Assembly (NCBI RefSeq): GCF_009831235.1
Contig: NZ_WUUL01000004.1
Span: 247,820-311,819, forward strand
Reading direction: 5' to 3'
Length of the DNA: 64,000 bases
From: Shimazuella alba
GTDB lineage: Bacteria; Bacillota; Bacilli; Thermoactinomycetales; Thermoactinomycetaceae
The position numbers and the translations under genes were made by a program. Shown piece after piece: positions 17,514-24,641 of the stretch; position 1 is the stretch's first letter, and each line of letters begins with the position of its first letter. Below the pieces are notes generated by a model. The model was not told the DNA's origin. It ran no database searches and saw only the letters and a list, made by a program, of their open reading frames with translations.

Positions 17514-17661
17514 ATAGAGTAAAATCATATGTTATTACTCTATCTATATAAGCAATTGGATCTCTTTTTTCTCAAAGGTAGATATTCTAAGATATTTTCT
17601 TCGTAAAAAAGTGGTTGCATTATTCTATCTGATAGAGTACTATAAATGAGAATTACTCTAT
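17514..17661. promoter_or_regulatory. Two 30-bp inverted repeats upstream of the desaturase gene
   Basis: Two copies of ATAGAGTA(A)...(T)TACTCTAT occur at 17514-17543 (arms 9, loop 12) and 17632-17661 (arms 8, loop 14), 118 bases apart. They are candidate regulator binding sites in the region where a cold-responsive regulator such as DesR would act, but the sequence is not claimed to be the DesR box. The rest of 17351-17772 is AT-rich and without genes. Confidence 0.45.
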
Positions 17662-17772
17662 GAGGAAAAGTAATTCGACTGTGAAAATGTTTATGTAGGA
17701 AATAGAGGCAAATAAAAACACAGAAGAAAATTAGCAAAAGTAAAAATTATCTATGATTTTGGAGGTCTTCAA

Positions 17773-18792
17773 ATGTCTGAAAGCAAAAATAAAAATAATT
17801 GGCGACAAATGATCGCGCCATATGAACAATCCAATACAAAGCGCAGTATCTGGCAATTAATCAATACTTTTGTTCCGTTAGTATTATTGTGGTATGCAAC
17901 GTATTGGAGTTTATCGATTTCTTACTGGTTAACTTTACCTTTGGCAATCGTAACCGCAGGTGTCCTTGTGCGTATTTTTATTATTTTCCATGATTGTTGT
18001 CATGGTTCCTTCTTTTCCAATAAACAGGCAAATAGAATTGTGGGAACGATAACGGGGATTTTGACATTTTGTCCTTATGATCAATGGAAGTACAGCCATT
18101 CTCGCCACCATGCGACAAGTGGAAATTTGGACAAGCATGGAGTTGGAGATATCTGGACGCTAACAGTAGAAGAGTATCTGGAATTACCGAAATTAAAACG
18201 AATCGCTTATCGCTTATATCGGAATCCGATCGTGATGTTTGGACTTGGTCCTTCGTTTATCTTCTTAGTGAACTATCGATTTAATCGAAAAGGTGCAAAA
18301 CAAAGAGAGAAAAATAATACGTATCTTACTAATATTGCTATTGTCGGGTTAATCGCCTTCTTTTGTTGGTTGATTGGTTGGAAAGCATTTTTACTAGTTC
18401 AAGGTCCTATTTTTCTGATTTCCGGTTTAGCAGGTGTTTGGTTGTTTTATGTTCAACATCAATTCGAAGGTGCTTATTTTGAAAAGGACGAAAACTGGAA
18501 CCATGTAGACGCAGCTTTACAAGGAAGTTCGTTTTATAAATTGCCTCGTATCTTGCAATGGTTCACTGGTAATATTGGGTTCCATCATATCCATCACTTA
18601 AGTAGTCGTGTACCAAACTATTACTTGGATAAAGCGCATAAAGAAAATGAATTATTCCAAGATGTAGCACCTGTTACTTTCTTTTCTAGCTTTAAATCTC
18701 TTCGTTTCCGTATTTGGGATGAAAATCGAAAAAAATTGATGGGATTTAGCTACATTAAAAAATTTCTCCAAGCCAATAAGCTAAAAGGTTAA
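17773..18792 (+). CDS. des: Membrane acyl-lipid desaturase (Des-type)
   Basis: A 339-residue integral membrane fatty acid desaturase, closely similar along its length to the B. subtilis delta-5 acyl-lipid desaturase. Three histidine boxes are present: HDCCH near 73, HSRHH near 108 and HHIHH near 270. Hydrophobic helices lie at about 30-75 and 175-220. It introduces double bases into phospholipid acyl chains to restore fluidity in the cold, with ferredoxin or flavodoxin as electron donor. GGAGG lies 7 bases before the ATG. No desK/desR pair follows; the next gene is a PadR regulator. Two inverted repeats upstream may be operators. Confidence 0.93.
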   Translation: MSESKNKNNWRQMIAPYEQSNTKRSIWQLINTFVPLVLLWYATYWSLSISYWLTLPLAIVTAGVLVRIFIIFHDCCHGSFFSNKQANRIVGTITGILTFCPYDQWKYSHSRHHATSGNLDKHGVGDIWTLTVEEYLELPKLKRIAYRLYRNPIVMFGLGPSFIFLVNYRFNRKGAKQREKNNTYLTNIAIVGLIAFFCWLIGWKAFLLVQGPIFLISGLAGVWLFYVQHQFEGAYFEKDENWNHVDAALQGSSFYKLPRILQWFTGNIGFHHIHHLSSRVPNYYLDKAHKENELFQDVAPVTFFSSFKSLRFRIWDENRKKLMGFSYIKKFLQANKLKG

Positions 18793-18879
18793 CAAATCAT
18801 GTCTTTTCATTCTGCTAATCGTTACTATAATAGAATAATATGGGCTAAAAAGTGGATGGTCAGAAGTTAGGAGGGAAGG

Positions 18880-19206
18880 ATTATTAGAAGTGATATTATT
18901 CGTGGACATTTGGACTCCATCATCTTACGATTAATATCGGAGAAGGATCGATATGGTTATGAAATATCCAAAGAAATAAGTGAGCGTACCAGTGATCGAT
19001 TTCATATAAAAGAAGCGACACTATATGCAGTTTTTCAACGACTTCACCGCAAAGAATTAATCGAATCCTACTATGGTAGTATCACGCATGGTAGTAAGCG
19101 AAAATATTACCGGATCACTCCACTAGGAAGAGCCTATTTACACGAGATAGCAAAAGAATGGCAGGAGACAAAAGATATTATTGATTTGTTTATGGAGGGA
19201 TTGTAA
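18880..19206 (+). CDS. PadR-family transcriptional regulator with apparent AUU start
   Basis: A 108-residue winged-helix PadR repressor. The family signature is complete only if translation starts at ATT 18880, giving MIRSDIIRGHLDSIILRLI, with AGGAGG 5 bases upstream. An in-frame TAG lies 11 codons-worth of frame before any ATG/GTG could occur, and the only other start, TTG 18910, lacks a ribosome binding site and would delete the conserved first helix. Motifs GYEISKEI and KYYRITPLG are typical. Its stop is followed immediately by the GTG of the next gene, forming the common PadR plus DUF1700-like membrane protein operon. Confidence 0.85.
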   Translation: MIRSDIIRGHLDSIILRLISEKDRYGYEISKEISERTSDRFHIKEATLYAVFQRLHRKELIESYYGSITHGSKRKYYRITPLGRAYLHEIAKEWQETKDIIDLFMEGL

Positions 19207-19608
19207 GTGAAAACTTTAAAGCAACATGTAGATGCCCTTTTCAAAAATATCCCGGATAGTGAAGAGAAAGAAACCATAAAACAAGAGATACTAGAAAATT
19301 TAGAAGAAAAAGTACAAGATTTGATGGGACAGGGCAAGGAAGAAGAGGATGCGATTAACAAAGCAATCATCGAGTTTGGAGATATCGATGAAATTAAACA
19401 AGAATTGTTACAAAAAACGATTCCCGTAAAAAAGAATATGTCCAAAATCAATCTCGGTTTTTCCATATGGGGAAGTTTATTAATCATTAGCTTGTTTGTT
19501 TTTGCTAACTTCTACTATACTCCGGATGAAATTTGGTTTGTATATCCAACCTTTGTCGTGTTGTGGTGGCCATTGTCCATGTTCTTTTATTGGTTACGTA
19601 CAAAGTAG
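19207..19608 (+). CDS. PadR-associated membrane protein with permease-prefix/DUF1700-like domain
   Basis: A 133-residue protein. The N-terminal 75 residues are a charged helical domain (LFKNIPDSEEKETIKQEILE ... AIIEFGD) typical of DUF1700/permease-prefix proteins encoded next to PadR regulators. The C-terminal part has two membrane helices with a WWPLS motif. It starts at GTG directly after the padR stop, with GGAGGG in the padR 3' end. The C-terminal two-helix unit recurs four times in the broken gene that follows, so the two genes share a repeat module. Function unknown; often linked to envelope stress. Confidence 0.75.
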   Translation: MKTLKQHVDALFKNIPDSEEKETIKQEILENLEEKVQDLMGQGKEEEDAINKAIIEFGDIDEIKQELLQKTIPVKKNMSKINLGFSIWGSLLIISLFVFANFYYTPDEIWFVYPTFVVLWWPLSMFFYWLRTK

Positions 19609-19619
19609 AGGGTAAGGCG

Positions 19620-20273
19620 ATGGGGAAGCATCATCTAGGCTTTGCTATTGGAGGTAGCCTGATAAGTAGCTTGCTTCTTGTGATTGTTAATTACTTGACT
19701 AGCTCTGATCATCTATGGTTCATTTATCCCTCTTTCTTTCTATTGCTCTGGCCCGTGAGTTTGTATCTTATACATAATAGAAAAGCAAAGGGTTTTTCAT
19801 TGATTTGTAGCATTGTCATCATTTTTTTTAGCAATAACTAATTATTTAGAATCCCCTTTCCATCTATGGGTCCTGTATACAATATATCCAATCGCTTGGT
19901 GGCCGATCATTCTTTATTCAGGTGAAAAAGCCTATACTGTTTGGTATGCATGGATTGCTTGTTTATGTACGATTGTTTACTATACCGTACTGAATCTTAC
20001 ACTATCATCAGGTTACGCATGGGCGATTTACCCTATCTATTTGTTCTGTGGTGGCCAATAAGTGTTTACTATGCAAAGCGGAATAATTATTTTGGTCTAT
20101 CCATTACTGCTAGTTTGTTGACTATTTTCTTTTTTATTAGTGTAAATAGTATCTCCTCACCACAGGTAGTGTGGGCGGTATATCCGATCTTTATTATCTT
20201 GTGGTGGCCGCTTAGTATGTATTATTACTCTTACCAGAAGAAAAAATTTTCTCTATTACTGGAGGAGAAATAA
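19620..20273 (+). pseudogene. Tandem-repeat membrane protein gene broken by two frameshifts
   Basis: Three frames together encode four repeats of about 45-50 residues, each with a helix, an Asn, a Ser-Pro-x-x-x-W-x-(I/V)-YP segment and a second helix ending in LWWP(L/I)S. The first shift is in a T8 run near 19811-19818. The second is near 20045, where one base is missing between YPIYL and LWWPIS. Restoring both gives one protein of about 217 residues with eight helices. The ATG follows the upstream gene by 11 bases. This is either a decaying gene or two sequencing errors; the conservation of all four repeats favours recent damage or error. Confidence 0.65.
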
Positions 20274-20275
20274 AT

Positions 20276-20316
20276 AAACTGCGGTTCAGTTATATGGTAC
20301 AAGAACTGCAGTTTTT
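20276..20316 (+). terminator. Terminator after the PadR operon
   Basis: Stem AACTGC-GTTC/GAAC-GCAGTT (one mismatch inside) with a T6 tail. Confidence 0.7.
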
Positions 20317-20336
20317 TGCTTATTTTCGACCACAGC

Positions 20337-20810
20337 TTATTTCGAAGGCCATATCGCTTCGAGTAAGATTCCGTTTGTTTTATCAATAAAAATCATATCT
20401 TTCAAAGACTCTATTTCATAGATATCTGTCATCTCGACTTCGTTTTTTAATAATCGCTCACGGAGTACCAGTGCACTTTCTTCATCTGGCAAAGAAAAGG
20501 CGATATGTTGTAGTACTCCATCAACAAAGGAGTTTGTTTGTAACGATTCCGGATGCAATGTTCCTTCGGGGAAGGATACAATTCTGGCATGGGGATTTTC
20601 AAAAAAGTGAAGACCTAATCCATCGCATATCCCGGGTTTGATAAACCCATGTCTACCTCTGCCACCTTTAGCAGGATAAATTTTACCAATTTCCATGCCT
20701 AAAATATCTTGATAAAAATGAATGGTTGTATCTAGATCAGGAGTTACAATCGCAATGTGATGAAATCCTCCCCAAGGGAATTTCTTGGATTGATTCATGT
20801 ATACATACAC
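20337..20810 (-). CDS. VOC-family (glyoxalase/dioxygenase) protein
   Basis: A 157-residue single-subunit vicinal oxygen chelate protein with the two beta-alpha-beta-beta-beta modules. HHIAIVTPDLDTTIHFYQ starts the first and HIAFSLPDEESALVLRERL the second. The metal ligands are likely His in FHHIAI, His in LQHIAF and Glu near the end (LLEAIWP). Such proteins act as glyoxalases, ring-cleavage dioxygenases or thiol transferases; the exact reaction is not readable. It is 5 bases downstream of a marR gene, recalling the MhqR-regulated quinone/aldehyde detoxification genes of Bacillus. Confidence 0.8.
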   Translation of the reverse strand: MYVYMNQSKKFPWGGFHHIAIVTPDLDTTIHFYQDILGMEIGKIYPAKGGRGRHGFIKPGICDGLGLHFFENPHARIVSFPEGTLHPESLQTNSFVDGVLQHIAFSLPDEESALVLRERLLKNEVEMTDIYEIESLKDMIFIDKTNGILLEAIWPSK

Positions 20811-20815
20811 TTCCT

Positions 20816-21256
20816 TTATTTTGTTGTTAAATTATGGTGAGCATGTCTCAAAACCTTAATGGCTATATCCAAGTCTTCTGACGAAATATCTTGTACCAGT
20901 TTCTGCCTTACCACTTTTTTCGGATTAGGAAGGGATGTCCATTTTTTTTTTCCGTCTTCCGTCATCATGATGACCTTAATTCTTCGATCTTGGGGATCTT
21001 CCTCTCTGATTACCCATCCTTTACGAATGAGTGCATCAATAACTCCTGTCAACGTTCCAGATTCCACATTTAATTTTTCTCTTAGTTTTTTTATAGAGAT
21101 TTTTTTTTCTTCTTCCAGAATACTTAGTACTTGCCATTGGCTATGACCTAATTCATATGGCTTTAGTGTTTCGCTTAGACTATAGATCAGCGCATGGTTC
21201 AAACGTCTCACCCAATGTCCGATTTGGTGATCTGGTAAATCAATCAAAAAAATCAA
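20816..21256 (-). CDS. MarR-family transcriptional regulator
   Basis: A 146-residue winged-helix regulator. The recognition helix region (LNVESGTLTGVIDALIRKGW) and the wing (EEDPQDRRIKVIMMTEDGKK) are characteristic. Such dimeric repressors usually respond to phenolic or electrophilic compounds or to oxidation. There is no cysteine in the N-terminal third, so direct thiol sensing of the OhrR type is unlikely. It is the first gene of a two-gene operon with the VOC protein and is probably autoregulated. Confidence 0.88.
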   Translation of the reverse strand: MIFLIDLPDHQIGHWVRRLNHALIYSLSETLKPYELGHSQWQVLSILEEEKKISIKKLREKLNVESGTLTGVIDALIRKGWVIREEDPQDRRIKVIMMTEDGKKKWTSLPNPKKVVRQKLVQDISSEDLDIAIKVLRHAHHNLTTK

Positions 21257-21348
21257 CTCACTTATCTAATTTGTACTTATTATATAGGTACCTTAATAAT
21301 TAAACAACGGAACATCAGTTTTCATCGTTCTGTTTAAATAGAGTACAG

Positions 21349-22038
21349 TTATTTGTCTTGGTATAAATCACAATATATTTTTCCTTCACTAGTTATTTCC
21401 ATATAACAAACATCACTTACTGCTTTTATTTTTCTTTGACGAAGAATATTTTCGATGTCCTTCTTCGTCAGTTTTGCTTCTTTTATCTTTTGTTCGTCTA
21501 TCTCACCATCCACAATGAGTTCAATACTAGGTTTTTCTTGTAGGGGTTTTAATTTTAAATCAGAACGAGTGACTGTGTCTTTCGCAGATTTCTTTAATAC
21601 AGATAGGCTCCCATCTGTCTCTAGAACAGCGAACTCTACATCGGAAAGGGAGAATACATCTTTTTTACGTAAAAGCATACGCAGATTATCAATATCCAGT
21701 TGAACTTTCTTTGTGTTGTTCTCTAGTATTTTCCCATTTTTTATAATGCTGACTGGCTCCCCTTCAGCAATCAAACGGACACGTCTATTTTTCATCCCAA
21801 CAATCGATGCCAATATGGACAATCCCCCAAAAAGGGCGAGTGCAGTAATCGAACGAATAAGCGGGATAGTTTCATCGATCAAGCAGGATGCAGCAATGTC
21901 CCCAAGTATAATACCTGTAATATAGTCAAAGTAGGTTAGATGAGAGACTGCCTTTTTTCCTTGCAATCTCGTTAACATTAACAATGCAAGAAATATGATG
22001 GGAACTTCCCAAATTAATTCGGTCATGTATTTGTCCAT
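21349..22038 (-). CDS. DUF421 (YetF-like) membrane protein
   Basis: A 229-residue protein with three N-terminal membrane helices and a cytoplasmic C-terminal region. The DUF421 signature strand order is seen: SHLTYFDYITGIILGDIAA in the membrane part, then the LIAEGEPVSIIKNGKIL repeat and a second related strand pair (ELIVDGEIDEQKIKEA). B. subtilis has several paralogues, some spore-associated. ATG 22038 is preferred (GAGGTG 8 bases upstream) over an in-frame TTG two codons earlier. Confidence 0.82.
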   Translation of the reverse strand: MDKYMTELIWEVPIIFLALLMLTRLQGKKAVSHLTYFDYITGIILGDIAASCLIDETIPLIRSITALALFGGLSILASIVGMKNRRVRLIAEGEPVSIIKNGKILENNTKKVQLDIDNLRMLLRKKDVFSLSDVEFAVLETDGSLSVLKKSAKDTVTRSDLKLKPLQEKPSIELIVDGEIDEQKIKEAKLTKKDIENILRQRKIKAVSDVCYMEITSEGKIYCDLYQDK

Positions 22039-22104
22039 ACTCAAATCACCTCTGTATATTGTGAGGTATCCATTTTAATATTATTCTTTTTCGTTCAAGG
22101 TAAT

Positions 22105-22132
22105 AAAAAAAGTGGCTAAATAGCCACTTTCT
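22105..22132 (-). terminator. Terminator of the DUF350 gene
   Basis: Stem AAAGTGGCT/AGCCACTTT, loop AAAT, T6 run on the minus strand. It overlaps the stop codon region. Confidence 0.75.
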
Positions 22133-22568
22133 AATAACTTACTAATGCTGCAAGTAACACCCCTGAAACAATGCTCATATGAGAAGAGAATATACCGATA
22201 GCAACGTTGCCCTTGGGTATTTCTTGAATGACATGAAATGGGGTAAGCCAAGCAAATAAGTAAAAAATAACGACCTGAAAGATGATGCCAATTATGCCCC
22301 AAATGAGCAAATCTACGATACTTCCGGAATTGATGACAACAGAAGCAACTACAATAGAAAGTCCAATAATTTTCCCGCTTAAATCATGAGCAGCGGCCTT
22401 TGCAGCATTTATTTTTTGAGGATCATCTGTAGCGGCCCCATCTTGGATAAGGCGATACTCTCGATAGGGGGTGGTGTAAATAAAAACGAGAATACCAACG
22501 ATTAAAATAGGTAGGGATACACCTAAGTACATTAAAAAATTAAATAGTGAATCTAACTGACCATTCAA
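22131..22568 (-). CDS. DUF350 (YjfL-like) membrane protein
   Basis: A 145-residue protein with four membrane helices arranged as a repeated pair. The helices around residues 10-32 and 62-80 are followed by helices at 83-107 and 118-142. The segment IPKGNVAIGIFSSHMSIVSG is the DUF350 signature. Function is unknown; E. coli relatives (YjfL) are inner membrane proteins of unknown role. It precedes the DUF421 gene on the same strand by about 90 bases but has its own terminator. Confidence 0.8.
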   Translation of the reverse strand: MNGQLDSLFNFLMYLGVSLPILIVGILVFIYTTPYREYRLIQDGAATDDPQKINAAKAAAHDLSGKIIGLSIVVASVVINSGSIVDLLIWGIIGIIFQVVIFYLFAWLTPFHVIQEIPKGNVAIGIFSSHMSIVSGVLLAALVSY

Positions 22569-22816
22569 ATCCTATTCCTCCATTTGTTGTTTCGTATTTT
22601 GTGATTACTTCTAAAGTACAATAGAAATAAGAAAAACAAAAGCTTATTTGTCTATTTTATTCTTAGTTATTTATATTTTATTTTTGGTGAAACGAAAAAA
22701 AGATACAGAGTAAATGAAACGTTTTTATGAACAGAATTATCAAGGAATAGACATTTTTCTAAAAAGAATATAAATTAGGATGAAAAGGTGAAAATTGATG
22801 ACAAAAGGGGATAGGC

Positions 22817-24439
22817 ATGTTTCGTGTATATCGTTTTCAAAATTATTCTTGGGCTCGTTTTCGTAAAGACATATCTGCTGGAATTGTAGTTGGGATTGTA
22901 GCTTTGCCTTTAGCAATGGCTATTGCGATTGCTTCTGGTGTTCAACCAGAGTATGGGATATACACAACCATTATCGCAGGATTGTTGATTTCTTTAGTTG
23001 GAGGTTCCTTTTTCCAAATAGGAGGTCCTACTGCTACCTTTGTTCCTGTTCTACTGGGGATAACGATGGTATATGGGTATGAAGATCTTCTTCTAGCTGG
23101 TTTCATGTCAGGTGTTATACTGGCTATGATGGGGATATTCAAGTTAGGAGCAGTGATTCATTATATTCCAAAACCTGTAACCATTGGTTTCACTGCTGGG
23201 ATTGCTGTGATCATCTTCTCCAGCCAACTCCAAACTTTTTTGGGGATGAGTAATATCAAAGACGGGCATATCCTGTTTAAATTAAAACAGATATTTGTCC
23301 AGCTACATACCATCAGCTTTGCAAGTATTGGGACAGCGATAATTTGTTTGTTGGTTATTTTACTAGTTCAAAGGTTTGTTCCACAAATCCCTGCGCCTCT
23401 AGTAGGGTTAATTGTTTCAAGTATCATTGCCACATTGTTTTATCCTGCACATGTTCAAACCATAGGAAGTACTTTTGGTGGAGTTCCTTCTGCTTTGCCT
23501 TCTTTTCATCTTCCTGAAATTACTTGGAGTAAGATCAAAATATTATTTTTTCCTGCACTATCGATTGCTATGTTAGGAGCCATTGAATCTCTTCTTTCAG
23601 CAGTAGTATCCGATGAGATGTCTGGCAAAAAGCATCACAGTAATCGTGAATTGATCGGTCAGGGAGCTGCCAATATCGTGACTCCTTTTTTCGGTGGAAT
23701 TCCTGCTGCTGGAGCGATAGCGCGTACTGCCACTAATATTCGAAATGGTGCAACATCACCTGTTTCTGGGATCGTTCATAGTTTGTTCGTCCTGCTTGTT
23801 TTGCTTTTCCTTTCCCCATTAACGATGCATGTTCCGCTTGCTAGTATGGCTCCTATCTTGATGCTTGTTGCTTGGAATATGAGTGAACGTAAGCAATTCA
23901 AATTTGTATTACGTGCTAAAACAAGTGATTCTATCGTTCTTTGTGCTACTTTCCTCTGTATTGTATTAACGGATATTGCTATAGGGATGATGGTAGGTCT
24001 TGGCTTATCGATTTTATTCTTTGTGTTTCGGATGAGCAAAGAATTTGTAGTAAGAAAAGGAAATGTAGAACTACAAGAGGATGAGGCAACACATGTATAT
24101 ACATTAAAAGGGCCTATTTTCTTTGGTACTGCCAAGCAACTGGGGGCTCTATTGGCGAAAGATCTGCCAAAAGATTATCTTATTCTTTCGATGGAACATG
24201 TTCCATATATGGATATTACCGCAGAAGCAGTATTAAGTTCGATCATTCGACGATGCAAACAAAACCAGGTAAAATTTATTCTCGCTGGTTTACAGCCTCA
24301 GCCCCTGGAATTACTACAGACGACAAGACTGTATCAAAGCTTGGACGAAGATTACATTTTCTCAAGTATTAAAGAAGCAGAAAACTTTGCCAAGCAGCTA
24401 GAATTGAAATCCGTTGAAACGCAAGTAAATGAGAGTTAA
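22817..24439 (+). CDS. SulP-family anion transporter with STAS domain
   Basis: A 540-residue SLC26/SulP transporter. About ten to twelve membrane helices fill residues 15-405; the SulP signature region LPLAMAIAIASGVQPEYGIY and GGSFFQIGGPTATFV are clear. A C-terminal STAS domain (about 425-530; IFFGTAKQLGALL, LSMEHVPYMDITAEAVL) follows. Substrates of the family are sulfate, bicarbonate or other anions; nothing here fixes the choice. A carbonic anhydrase gene lies 17 kb away, which is too far to infer coupling. A strong terminator follows. Confidence 0.9.
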   Translation: MFRVYRFQNYSWARFRKDISAGIVVGIVALPLAMAIAIASGVQPEYGIYTTIIAGLLISLVGGSFFQIGGPTATFVPVLLGITMVYGYEDLLLAGFMSGVILAMMGIFKLGAVIHYIPKPVTIGFTAGIAVIIFSSQLQTFLGMSNIKDGHILFKLKQIFVQLHTISFASIGTAIICLLVILLVQRFVPQIPAPLVGLIVSSIIATLFYPAHVQTIGSTFGGVPSALPSFHLPEITWSKIKILFFPALSIAMLGAIESLLSAVVSDEMSGKKHHSNRELIGQGAANIVTPFFGGIPAAGAIARTATNIRNGATSPVSGIVHSLFVLLVLLFLSPLTMHVPLASMAPILMLVAWNMSERKQFKFVLRAKTSDSIVLCATFLCIVLTDIAIGMMVGLGLSILFFVFRMSKEFVVRKGNVELQEDEATHVYTLKGPIFFGTAKQLGALLAKDLPKDYLILSMEHVPYMDITAEAVLSSIIRRCKQNQVKFILAGLQPQPLELLQTTRLYQSLDEDYIFSSIKEAENFAKQLELKSVETQVNES

Positions 24440-24448
24440 ACAGACACA

Positions 24449-24490
24449 AAAAAGAACTTGTCTTGTAGTGGAAGACAAGTTCTTTTTCAT
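24449..24490 (+). terminator. Terminator of the SulP gene
   Basis: Near-perfect 14-bp stem AAAGAACTTGTCTT/AAGACAAGTTCTTT with a 7-base loop and T5 tail. Confidence 0.85.
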
Positions 24491-24641
24491 TTTTTATTTG
24501 CAAATGAACAAAAATCGTACTAGTATAGATGTACGACTTCTAAAAAAGAATATATAATTGGTCAATATTATCCATTATTATTGTATCATCTGCTGCAGAT
24601 AATGTCAAACATTTATTACAGATAGAAATGTAGGGGGACTA

